Shown one piece after another: positions 43,618-53,100 of a DNA stretch of 64,000 bases. Position 1 is the first letter of the stretch; each line of letters begins with the position of its first letter. The notes under the pieces are model-generated. The model was not told where the DNA came from. It saw only the letters and a list, made by a program, of their open reading frames with translations, and did no database searches. This DNA is from UBA6168 sp964423205. Its GTDB lineage: Bacteria > Bacteroidota > Bacteroidia > Chitinophagales > Saprospiraceae. Where the stretch lies: contig CAYRDX010000006.1 of NCBI GenBank assembly GCA_964423205.1, forward strand, positions 42,100 to 106,099, given 5' to 3'. Both the position numbers and the translations under genes were made by a program.

Positions 43618-44179
43618 ACTGCTTATTTGTTCGTAATTTGGGTTGAGGGCTCAGGTGTAGGTGAAGGTTATCAAGACTTAAGAAGCCGCAAATGTATAAT
43701 TTCCACTCATGAATGTATAAGTGGAGCATCATGACCATTAACGACAGGCCTTCAGTACATGTTGCCCTTTGATGGCAATTAGCATTTGGCAATTAGCATT
43801 TGGCTTTTGGCTTTTGGCTTTTGGCTTTTTGAGGTCTCATAAAGTTCGATGGCAAGTTTCCTACCTAAACCCCAAAAATGTAGAAAACTTTATTCTTTGA
43901 TAAAATGATAGGTTTTTTAAACACACTTTTAGCCGTCACAGAGAATTCTTGAAAAATGGGCGAAATTCAGTCTGATTTTCATTCCTGGCATGGATATTTA
44001 AGAGAAAGCATGTCGTCAAAGAATTGCCGTTGCTATTTATTTAGTACTGATTAAAAACGACTTCACTGTTTAGATTCCTTAATCTCCAAGATTTCGGAAA
44101 TCTTATACGCACCCTCCCATTTCAGTATCGGTTTACCCTACGCTACTTTAACATGGCGATAAACAAATAACTTTTAGTT
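43618..44179. repeat. Divergent spacer with heptamer tract and a palindrome
   Basis: No gene is visible. A period-7 tract of GGCTTTT/GCATTTGGC type lies at 43774-43830, and a decayed copy of the GATTTCCGAA palindrome at 44072-44103 (right arm GATTTCGGAAATCT intact). The rest is AT-rich and unremarkable. Confidence 0.65.
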
Positions 44180-44746
44180 TTGAACAAACTCAGGACAATA
44201 CTCACCATCAAGGCCCTACTTCTTTGCTTCATTCTGTATGGGCAGGGAAATAGCCAGTTCTCACATGGGCTTTCGATTAGAGTACCGAAGATTATTTCGT
44301 TGAATATTGAACCCAATGGGGCTGCAGTGACCCTTAATGCGTTGGCTCCAATTGAGGCGGGTGATCCTCTTGACCTCTCCGATACAGATAATTCCCTCTG
44401 GTTAAATTATTCCACCATTGCTGGAAATGGCCCAAATAGCAAACGCTCGGTTTTAGTTTCGGCTGATGGAACGCTCCCGGTTGGTTTATTGGTACGTGTT
44501 CAGGCGCTGCCAATCAAGAGCAACGGGAACGGGCAGCCTGGAACTCCGGGTGATATCGTTACCTTCACTGACGTCAACACGAATTATACCTTAATCAATA
44601 ACATTGGAACAAGTTACACAGGCAGGGGCCAAAACTTCGGACACCAACTGATTTACAGCCTTGCCAGAACAGATGCCAGTTATGGCCTTCTTAATTTCGA
44701 CTCAGACTATTCGATGGTGGTAACGTACACACTTTCAGAAAACTAG
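44180..44746 (+). CDS. Small exported beta-rich protein of unknown function
   Basis: A 188-residue protein with a clear signal peptide (ILTIKALLLCFILYGQG) that needs the TTG at 44180 as start, since no ATG occurs before the last ten codons. The mature part is Asn/Gly/Ser-rich and beta-like, with PKIISLNIEPNGAAVTLNALAPIEAGDPL and a C-terminal strand YSMVVTYTLSEN. The phrase resembles the pattern of secreted or fimbria-like WxL-type surface proteins (short beta sandwich, 'VTYTLS' end), but this is weak. It lies 123 bases before the GH9 gene on the same strand, yet a promoter stands between, so co-function is open. Confidence 0.55.
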   Translation: MNKLRTILTIKALLLCFILYGQGNSQFSHGLSIRVPKIISLNIEPNGAAVTLNALAPIEAGDPLDLSDTDNSLWLNYSTIAGNGPNSKRSVLVSADGTLPVGLLVRVQALPIKSNGNGQPGTPGDIVTFTDVNTNYTLINNIGTSYTGRGQNFGHQLIYSLARTDASYGLLNFDSDYSMVVTYTLSEN

Positions 44747-44816
44747 TCTTTCCAACTCAGCTTTCAGATTTTCAAACCAAATTAACCGCAGCATTGGCAA
44801 AGCTTGTATTTAGGTA

Positions 44817-44846
44817 TTGCATAGTATAAACAATTCTATATTTTTG
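44817..44846 (+). promoter_or_regulatory. Promoter of the GH9-deacetylase gene
   Basis: TTG (44817-44819), a 19-base spacer and TATTTTTG (44839-44846) fit the Bacteroidota -33/-7 promoter pattern. The ATG follows 23 bases later. Confidence 0.6.
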
Positions 44847-44869
44847 CAACTTTCTTTTTCAAGACATCC

Positions 44870-47350
44870 ATGAAAAACTTTTGCCTAACCATTCTAAACG
44901 CCTTTCTGTTTTGTCAAAACATGCTCATCGCCCAACAAAGCTGGATTCGAATTAACCAGCTGGGTTACACGGAAAATGACATCAAAGTAGCTGTATTGGC
45001 CACTCATATTCCTCTTGCCTTCACTGAATTTGTATTGGTGGATGCCCTCACGGGCAAAACGGTTTACACTGGCCGGAAAATCTCAGAACATGGAGCTTAC
45101 GCGAGTTTTAGCAATACCTTTCGCCTGAATTTTTCCGAATTCAAAAAACCGGGAGCTTATTACCTGAAAGCCGGTGAAATACAATCACCCGGTTTTCGCA
45201 TAAATGATGATGTATATGAAGGCGCAGCCGATTTTCTCTTAAAATACATGCGACAGCAGCGTTGCGGGTACAATCCTTTCCTGCAGGATTCCTGCCACAC
45301 CCACGATGGTTATATCATGGGGCATCCGGAACTGGATTCTACTTTCATTGATGTAACCGGAGGCTGGCACGATGCTTCCGATTACTTGCAGTACGTCACG
45401 ACTTCGGCCAATGCCACTTATCAGATGTTGTTTGCGTGGCAGCAGAATCCGGCTGCTTTTGGGGATGCCTTTGATGCCGCCGGTAATCCGGGTGCAAACG
45501 GAATCCCTGACATTTTGGACGAGGCCAAGTGGGGTCTCGACTGGCTGGTGAAAATGAATCCATCCTATGGCTTCATGTTTAACCAAATAGCCGATGACCG
45601 TGATCATCTCGGTTTCAGGTTACCATCACTCGATACCGTCAATTATGGTAAAGGCAGGGAACGCCCGGTTTATTTTATTACTGGCAAACCGCAGGGTTTT
45701 GGCAGGTTCAAGAATCGTTCAACCGGTGTATCCTCCACGGCGGCCAAATATGCCTCGACCTTTGCCTTCGGCAGCGATCTGCTGAAAAAGTACTATCCCG
45801 ATTTCTCCGAAAAAATTGCTACCAAAGCGGAAGAAGCATTCCGTTTTGCCAAATCTGATTTGGGTGTTAGTCAAACCGCCAGCAACAGGGCCCCCTATTT
45901 TTATGAAGAGGACAATTACGTCGATGACATGCAGCTGGCTGCCATTCAGCTATTCCAGACTACCAATAATCCGGAATACCTGAAAGAAGCCACTTATTGG
46001 GGTGAACTGGAACCCATTACACCTTGGATGTCGAACAATGCCGCCAGGCATTACCAATGGTATCCTTTTGTCAACCTGGGCCATTACAAAGTGGCCACCT
46101 CAGCTGACAGTCTTAGCCGTGTGAAGTTTGTAAGTTTTATGAAAAACGGAATAGAAGCCATTAATCAAAGGGCGAAGCAAAACGGCTTTTTGATGGGAGT
46201 GCCTTTTATCTGGTGTTCAAATAATCTGATTGCCGCGGCCATCACACAGATGCGATTGTACAATGAAATAACTGGCGATAACGCTTATCTGGAAATGGAA
46301 GCTTCCTTGCGGGATTGGCTTTTCGGCTGCAACCCATGGGGCACAAGCATGATTGTCGGATTTCCTCAAGATGCGGATACGCCAATAGATCCTCACTCTG
46401 CATTTACGGCTGTTTACAAATTCCCAATTGATGGTGGGCTGGTGGATGGCCCGGTTTATACCTCTATTTTCAAAAGCCTGATTGGAATCCGGCTGGTCTA
46501 TGAAGATGAGTATGCTCCATTTCAGTCTGACCTATCCGTTTATCACGATGATTACGGAGACTACAGTACCAATGAACCAACTATGGATGGTACAGCAAGT
46601 TTGTCTTTTTTTCTGTCGGCCATGGACAGAAGCAGGCACTCAACCAATAAATCAAAATACACTTATAGTCATGGGGGAATGGTACGTGGCGATGACACCA
46701 AAAAGGAAATTCATTTGGTATTTACGGGCCATGAATTTAATGATGGTGGCGAAGTTATCAGAAGGGTACTGCGCAAACACGGCATCAAGGCGCATTTCTT
46801 CCTGACTGGGGATTTTTACCGGAATCCGGAATTTGCCAGTACCATAAAGGGATTGAAGGCTGATGGACATTACCTTGGAGCACATTCTGACAAACACCTT
46901 TTATATGCTTCATGGGAAAAACGCGATTCCACACTAATCAGCAGGGGCGAATTTGAACAGGACATCATGGATAACTATAAGGCAATGACTGCATTTGGCA
47001 TCGAAAAAGAGGAGGCACTTTTATTCATGCCCCCTTTTGAATGGTATAACGATACCATCAGTAAATGGACCAAGAACCTTGGACTATCCTTGGTAAACTT
47101 CACACCAGGTACCCGTTCCAATGCTGATTACACTACTCCTGACATGGGAGAACGATACTGGAGCAGCAAGGCCATTTACAATGAAATTCTTAAGTTTGAA
47201 AAAAGCAGCAAAACCGGATTGAACGGTCATTTGTTATTGACCCACATCGGCGTTGATCCGAAACGGAAGGACAAGTTTTACAATTACCTCGACCGGTTGA
47301 TAGTCAATCTGAAATCTAAGGGGTATTCTTTTGGGGTGCTGGAAAATTGA
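44870..47350 (+). CDS. GH9 glycosidase fused to a polysaccharide-deacetylase-like domain
   Basis: An 826-residue exported protein in three parts: a signal peptide (ending near LIAQ), an Ig-like CelD_N domain (about 24-110, WIRINQLGYTENDIKVAVL), a GH9 (alpha/alpha)6 catalytic domain (about 115-590) and a NodB/CE4-like C-terminal domain (about 610-825). GH9 residues visible are the Asp pair in GGWHDASDYLQYV and the acid Glu in YSTNEPTMDG, so the cellulase or exo-glucosaminidase/glucanase part looks intact. In the second domain the metal His pair is present (GAHSDKH), but the usual TFDDG reads FTGHEFNDGG, so deacetylase activity is uncertain. It may act on chitin-, cellulose- or peptidoglycan-like chains. 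No T9SS tail is seen. Confidence 0.88.
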   Translation: MKNFCLTILNAFLFCQNMLIAQQSWIRINQLGYTENDIKVAVLATHIPLAFTEFVLVDALTGKTVYTGRKISEHGAYASFSNTFRLNFSEFKKPGAYYLKAGEIQSPGFRINDDVYEGAADFLLKYMRQQRCGYNPFLQDSCHTHDGYIMGHPELDSTFIDVTGGWHDASDYLQYVTTSANATYQMLFAWQQNPAAFGDAFDAAGNPGANGIPDILDEAKWGLDWLVKMNPSYGFMFNQIADDRDHLGFRLPSLDTVNYGKGRERPVYFITGKPQGFGRFKNRSTGVSSTAAKYASTFAFGSDLLKKYYPDFSEKIATKAEEAFRFAKSDLGVSQTASNRAPYFYEEDNYVDDMQLAAIQLFQTTNNPEYLKEATYWGELEPITPWMSNNAARHYQWYPFVNLGHYKVATSADSLSRVKFVSFMKNGIEAINQRAKQNGFLMGVPFIWCSNNLIAAAITQMRLYNEITGDNAYLEMEASLRDWLFGCNPWGTSMIVGFPQDADTPIDPHSAFTAVYKFPIDGGLVDGPVYTSIFKSLIGIRLVYEDEYAPFQSDLSVYHDDYGDYSTNEPTMDGTASLSFFLSAMDRSRHSTNKSKYTYSHGGMVRGDDTKKEIHLVFTGHEFNDGGEVIRRVLRKHGIKAHFFLTGDFYRNPEFASTIKGLKADGHYLGAHSDKHLLYASWEKRDSTLISRGEFEQDIMDNYKAMTAFGIEKEEALLFMPPFEWYNDTISKWTKNLGLSLVNFTPGTRSNADYTTPDMGERYWSSKAIYNEILKFEKSSKTGLNGHLLLTHIGVDPKRKDKFYNYLDRLIVNLKSKGYSFGVLEN

Positions 47351-47452
47351 AATTGGAAATTGGACCCCAAGTACTCGGGTCAAAGAACCATCAAACAACT
47401 CAAACAACTATCACCCCGAGTACTCGGGGCAAACAATCTTTAAACTACACTT
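47351..47452. repeat. Repeat-filled spacer with two CCCC...GGGG palindromes
   Basis: AATTGGA heptamers come first, then CCCCAAGTACTCGGGT (47365-47380), CAAACAACT units, and CCCCGAGTACTCGGGG (47414-47429). The first part is the reverse orientation of the segment found inside the dispersed element copies. It directly precedes nhaA. Confidence 0.75.
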
Positions 47453-48778
47453 ATGCTTAAGGTACTCATAAAATCCACAGTCAACATGTTCAACCGTCTC
47501 GTTCAAAACGGGACATTTTCGGGAACCCTGCTGATTCTCGCCGCCATCCTGTCCCTTATATGGGCCAATTCGGCATACGGTCAGGCCTATTTCGATTTGT
47601 GGCAAAACAAGTTTACCATTGGTTTTGATGACGCCAGAATTTCAAAACCACTGATTCTATGGATAAATGATGGCCTGATGGCCGTGTTTTTCTTTGTCAT
47701 TGGACTTGAAATCAAGAGGGAAATCATGGTTGGTGAGCTGTCAACTTTGAAAAAAGCTGCCCTGCCAATGTTTGCTGCCATTGGTGGCATGGTGGTACCA
47801 GCCTCGATCTATGTGTTTTTCAATGTCGGCAAGGAGTCCATTAGTGGTTGGGGAATTCCAATGGCCACCGACATTGCCTTCTCATTGGGCATTCTGGCAC
47901 TGCTGGGAAAAAGAGTTCCGCTGTCACTGAAAATATTCCTGACTGCATTGGCAATAGTTGATGACATCGGTGCTGTGTTGGTGATAGCAATTTTCTATTC
48001 TTCAAAATTATCATTTGTCAACCTCGGTATTGGAGTTGCATTGCTGGCACTCATGGCCATTATGAACCGCATGGGGGTACGAAATATGCTGGCTTATGGT
48101 CTGATAGGTATTGCCGGGGTTTGGTTGGCATTTCTTCTTTCTGGGGTACATGCTACCATCGCGGGAATATTGATAGCTATAACCATTCCTGCCAGAACGA
48201 AAATAGATTCGGATGAATTTGCCGAAAGGCTGGATGATTTGACTGATCAGCTCAAAGAGGCAGAAGCCAAAAAGGATGCTGCTTTACTGACCCCTGTTCA
48301 GCAGGATATTCTGCTGGAAGTGAAGGAATCCTGCTCTCATTATGAAGCTCCGCTACAATCATTGGAACATTCCCTGCACCCTTGGGTTGCTTATCTTATC
48401 TTGCCGGTTTTCGCCCTTAGTAATGCAGGAGTAATGATTTCTGGCGACATGACCTCCGTTGTTAAACACTCCGTAAGCTTGGGAATCATATTGGGACTGA
48501 TGTTGGGAAAACCGCTTGGGGTATTTCTGTTTTCCTGGGTAGCCGTAAAGTTAGGATTGGCTACTCTTCCTGATAAGAGCAATTGGACTCAACTGGCAGG
48601 CATAGGAATGTTGGCGGGTGTGGGTTTTACCATGTCCTTATTCATAACCAGTCTGGCATTCACCAACCCGGGGTTTGAAACCGCCGCCAAAATCGGCATT
48701 TTGTTTGGTTCATTTGTTTCCGGTGTCGCTGGTTATTTGTTTCTCAGGTGGTCGCTAAAACCGGATTCTGCCAATTGA
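47453..48778 (+). CDS. nhaA: Na+/H+ antiporter NhaA
   Basis: A 441-residue inner-membrane antiporter that exchanges two protons for one sodium ion and helps with pH and salt balance. NhaA signatures are FFFVIGLEIKREIMVGEL, ATDIAFSLGILALLGKRVP (Asp133 equivalent), ALAIVDDIGAVLVIAIFY (the ion-binding Asp pair 163/164 of the E. coli protein), a cytoplasmic loop with SGVHATIAGI and the last helices with LLAGVGFTMSLFITSLAF. A charged insertion (about 245-305) with acidic and lysine residues and a helix-break sits between helices, as in other longer bacterial NhaA proteins. It is followed by a repeat-filled convergent spacer with a gap. Confidence 0.96.
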   Translation: MLKVLIKSTVNMFNRLVQNGTFSGTLLILAAILSLIWANSAYGQAYFDLWQNKFTIGFDDARISKPLILWINDGLMAVFFFVIGLEIKREIMVGELSTLKKAALPMFAAIGGMVVPASIYVFFNVGKESISGWGIPMATDIAFSLGILALLGKRVPLSLKIFLTALAIVDDIGAVLVIAIFYSSKLSFVNLGIGVALLALMAIMNRMGVRNMLAYGLIGIAGVWLAFLLSGVHATIAGILIAITIPARTKIDSDEFAERLDDLTDQLKEAEAKKDAALLTPVQQDILLEVKESCSHYEAPLQSLEHSLHPWVAYLILPVFALSNAGVMISGDMTSVVKHSVSLGIILGLMLGKPLGVFLFSWVAVKLGLATLPDKSNWTQLAGIGMLAGVGFTMSLFITSLAFTNPGFETAAKIGILFGSFVSGVAGYLFLRWSLKPDSAN

Positions 48779-48980
48779 CCTCTTTCAAACATCAATATTG
48801 CGAAGCAGGCCATTTTCAAACAACNNNNNNNNNNNNNNNNNNNNNNNNNNNNNNNNNNNNNNNNNNNNNNNNNNNNNNNNNNNNNNNNNNNNNNNNNNNN
48901 NNNNNNNNNNNNNNNNNNNNNNNNCAAACTCCTCAAACAATTCAAACAACATCAAACAACTCAAACAACTCAAACAACCA
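48779..48980. repeat. TCAAACAAC repeats around a 100-N gap
   Basis: Nonamers of TCAAACAAC type fill the space between the convergent stop codons of nhaA and queD, and 100 N (48825-48924) mark a scaffold gap. The repeat probably broke the assembly; its real length is unknown. Confidence 0.9.
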
Positions 48981-49439
48981 TCAAACAACATCTTCCACAC
49001 TCCACTCCGCATAAGAAGTGGCTGTTTCGTACATTCTCACGGAGTGTAATTGGATGCCTTCCGGCAATTTGCCTTTTATAGAACCAACGAATTTTAGGAG
49101 TAGGTTTTCGCAGGTTGGCTGAAAAGATTCAATGATGATGTTGTCAGAAAAACTGCGAAGGGCGGTGATGACATCTGCCGGAGTTGTGTCGGGAAGAACT
49201 ATTGCGTGGTCATACACATCGATGACAAGGGATTGTACTATTTTCTTAAGGTCTTTGAAATCCATCACCATGCCATTGTTGGGGTGGCCGGGTTCATATC
49301 TGGGTTGACCAATGACCGTGACTTCCAATTTATAAGAATGCCCGTGTATGTTTTTACAGGCACCCAAATACCCGGGCAGGGCATGGGCCATTTCAAAAGT
49401 GAATATCTTGGTGAGTCTGACTTTCTGTGCTGATTTCAT
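48981..49439 (-). CDS. queD: 6-carboxytetrahydropterin synthase (QueD)
   Basis: Converts 7,8-dihydroneopterin triphosphate to 6-carboxy-5,6,7,8-tetrahydropterin in the queuosine pathway. The 152-residue protein shows the zinc site and active residues of QueD: FEMAHAL, the catalytic Cys in LGACKNIHGHSYKLEV with the two His of HGH, DFKDLKKIV, the YDHAIVLPD loop and the late Glu in PTCENLLL and MYETATSYAEW. It lacks other queuosine genes beside it. A single gene, convergent with nhaA, with a GATTTCCGAA palindrome about 70 bases upstream of its start. Confidence 0.95.
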   Translation of the reverse strand: MKSAQKVRLTKIFTFEMAHALPGYLGACKNIHGHSYKLEVTVIGQPRYEPGHPNNGMVMDFKDLKKIVQSLVIDVYDHAIVLPDTTPADVITALRSFSDNIIIESFQPTCENLLLKFVGSIKGKLPEGIQLHSVRMYETATSYAEWSVEDVV

Positions 49440-50142
49440 ATCTAAAAACTACTGCTGTTTTTTTTTTGCCACTAAAGCACAAAAACACAAAAGGATTGCT
49501 GGGATAAAGATTTCCGAAATCTCCAAGATTTCGGAAAACTAAAAAGGGAGTCATTTCTCAATCTCTACTAAAACACAAGAGGTTAAAATGGACAGAGCAC
49601 CTTCCCTCAATTTAATCCGGTGCTTCAAATAGCGGTGCTTTTCAAATTCGCCGCAAAATTAACCGCTTTTGTTCAAGAAGGAAATTTTGTTCTAAGTCAT
49701 TGATTTCTTTATTCCTGTGAGTTATGCCAAAAGAATGGTTGGTGTCATTATTGGCTGAATATTTGCCCTTGAAGCAAAGGATATCACATGCTTTTTAGTA
49801 TTAATGAGAGATTCAAATGTCATTATCGTCTAATTTGAGTGCTTGCAACTGGCAGTTTTTGAGGCTCTAACAACTGAAATTTTCGGTTAATGTAAAATTT
49901 ACCCCTTAAATGGTAGGTCCGTCGAAGCATTCTGAACCTATTTTTGCATATAAATTTTCGTAAAGTAATCTACTCCAATCTTTTTAGCCTTACCGCTTCC
50001 TCTATTTCCCACAACTTTTCTTCAAATCTGACAGGAATATAACCTGTCGCCGTTGAGATATATTTAGCCATTTCAACCTGAATACAGTTGGGATGGTATC
50101 GGGCTTACAAACGGATTTATTCTTTTACCAAAACTGAGTCCC
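49440..50142. repeat. Divergent 700-base spacer with a palindrome
   Basis: It holds a CACTAAAGCACAAAAACAC phrase (about 49471-49493) and an inverted repeat with arms AGATTTCCGAAATC (49508-49521) and GATTTCGGAAAACT (49527-49540), the family also seen at 28838 and 44072. The remainder is AT-rich without a reading frame, tRNA or RNA structure that I can support. Confidence 0.6.
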
Positions 50143-53100
50143 ATGAAGCGAAGGTTACTGAGTCTTATTATTTCGTTTATCTACTTCGGGCTGAATTCTC
50201 TTATTGCCCAGGTACCACCATCACCATATTTCACTTCCTGTCCATCTGGTGGTGTTTATAACCTGAATCCCGGTCAATGTGATACGGTCGTCCACTTCAC
50301 GGTGACAGCTGATGGTGTGCAACCCGTTACAGTTACACAGTTACAGGGACTTCCAAGCGGGAGTGCATTTCCATTAGGGCTGAACATATTGTTTTTCAAG
50401 GCCACTGATGCGAATGGAGATTCCTCTTTTTGCCTGTTTATATTAGATGTAAAGGAATATCAGCCGCTTACTTCGGCCCTGGTGTGCGACGATACGGTAC
50501 ACATCTCCCTGGATCAAACCTGTGTCGGATTCCTCTATCCCGACCATGTCCTCGAAGGGGATTATGGTTGTTATGATATATTCAAAATCCGGGTCAACAA
50601 CACCGATACAAACATCGTGGACGCATCGATGATTGGAACTTACATCATGTACAACATTACCCATACCGAAACGGGTAACAACTGCATGGGTACGGGCTTG
50701 GTACAAGACAAATTGCCTCCTGTTTTCATTTCCTGCGACCCTGTTGCTATCCATAGCTACCAAAACCCAAAACCATCAACTGAGGGTGGGGACGTTCCAA
50801 TACCAACAATTACGGATTGCAGTCAATTCAAATTAACCTATTCAGACATCCTTTACCGAGGTGAATGCAGCGATGGTTATAGGGAATTAATTGCCCGAAC
50901 CTGGGAAGCTGTTGATGCCTTTGGCAACAAAAGCACATGTGTCCAGTTGATAACTGTCCGAAGAGTTTCATTAATTCAAACACAACCTTTAGTTATAGGC
51001 GTTACTCCGGTTTGTCCACCAAGTTATCAAACTGAATGTGTTCCTGGGACAATGCCTGATTTACGTCCTGAAATAACAGGCTATCCAACCGTATTAATTG
51101 ATGGAATCAACTATCCGGTTTTACCGGGTACCAGTTCGCAATGCCGTTTGAGTTCCACCTATTCCGATAAAGTGATTACCATGTGTGGCGGTTCCTATCA
51201 GGTTCTTCGTACCTGGAAGGTGGTGGATTGTTGCCTTGATGGTATTCTGGGAGTTAATCCCTGGTCCTGCATACAGGTAATCAATGTGAGTGATAAGACG
51301 AATCCTTTGATTCAACCCGTGCCTGATATGCTGGTATCGCTGGATGTCAACATGTGTACAGCTCGTCCCATTATTCCAGCTGTAAAAATTACTGATTGTT
51401 CGGATGTTGTAATGGAAATTATAACACCAGTTGGTTCCATTTACACCAATGGAGGCCGGGTGCCTCCGCCTGGTTTGCCCGTGGGTGACCACACCATAAT
51501 TGTAAATGCAGTTGATAAGTGCGGCAATCCATCAAGCCGTTCCTTTGTTATCAGAGTCAGGGATACGCAAAAACCTGTAGCTGCGTGTAAGCAATTTATG
51601 GTTGTTGCTCTGAATAGCCAGGGTGTGGGAATAGCAGCAGCCTCTGCTTTTAATCTGGGAAGTAATGACAACTGCTGTCTTGGAGAAATGAAGGTAGCCC
51701 GGATGAGTGACAAATGTGGTAATCCAAATGCAACCCAGTTTGGTGATTTTGTGGAATTCTGCTGTGGCGATGTTGGCGACACAGTGCAGGTGATATTCCG
51801 TGTGTACGATTGTCATGGCAATTTCAATGATTGCATGCTGAGAGTCGAGGTGCAGGATCAACTACCACCGACTTTGACCTGTCCGCCTGATATAACCATA
51901 AATTGCAGGCAAGGGTATTTAAATCAGGAAGTTACAGGCAGAGTGGTGTTTGATGCAAACAACAGAAGAGCCAACGATGGATTGGCAACCGATAATTGTA
52001 TCAACCAACTCCAGCTTAATTCATCTGACATTGGTTCAGTAACGTGTGGATTGGGTACCATCTTTAGAACCTTCACTGTAAAAGATATTGCGGGTTTTGA
52101 TACATTTTGTATTCAAACCATCAACGTGACGCAGGGGCCACCACTTACCAATCAGGATTTTATATTTCCACGTGACACTACCGTAGGTAACTGCGGTGCC
52201 GGGACTTTTCCTGCTGTAACAGGTTATCCCATACTGCCTTCTTTGGGAATTTGTGATTCCTTTACGGTAGCATTTAAGGATTCCATCGTGAACAATACTT
52301 TGGGTTTCTGCCAAGTCGTCTTTCGCAAATGGGTGATAGTTGACCTGTGTATTTATAATCCAAATGTCCCCAATAGTCCGGGCAGATGGGAGCATACTCA
52401 GTTGATTTATGTGAATGACAAGACAGCACCAATTATTGCTGATTGTTTGCCCAGAAAATTCTGCAACTTCAAGGATGATTGTGGCTTTATCGCTCCCAAC
52501 TTGTCGATATCAGTATCTGATAACTGCACCCCTGCAAATCAGATAACACTGAATTGGGTTGTGGATTTGTATAATGACGGCATACCGGATGTTGGCGCTA
52601 TTTACGCGGGAACGGGTCAGAATTTCGAAAATTTCTACGATTACGGAACGCATAAAATAACCTATCAGGTAAGTGACGGCTGTGGAAATACAGCTACCTG
52701 CTCTTTCCTGTTTACCATAGAAGACTGCAAAAAACCCAATGTCTTTTGCAAACCTTCTGTCACTGTGCAACTGAATGCAGGCGGCTTGGTATCGGTCAAT
52801 GCGAGGATTTTAGATACCGGCGCCTCCAGAGACAATTGCACGTCTCAGTCACAGTTGCGTTACTCCTTTACACCTAATGCTACTGATACTATCAGAACAT
52901 ACACTTGTTTGCACAAAGGCTCCAATGCCGTGAAACTTTGGGTCACTGACCTGACCAATAATACCGATTCGTGTCTGAGCTTTATCATTGTCGAAGACAG
53001 CCAGAATCCATGCCCTGGTGGTTTGATGGCTTTCGGAGGCAAAGTGTCCACTGAAGCTAATTCCGGGGTAAAGGATGTGAATCTGCAATTGAGTGGCAGT

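Noticed and set aside
44072..44103. Terminator for the giant gene or its neighbour
   Set aside because: It lies in a divergent spacer, so neither gene ends there; it belongs to the dispersed GATTTCCGAA palindrome family.
48733..49049. Several frames running through the 100-N gap
   Set aside because: They exist only because N is translated as X; the flanks are TCAAACAAC repeats.
49440..50142. tRNA, riboswitch or small protein gene in the 700-base spacer
   Set aside because: No cloverleaf, no preQ1-type or other known leader and no plausible frame could be recognised by eye.
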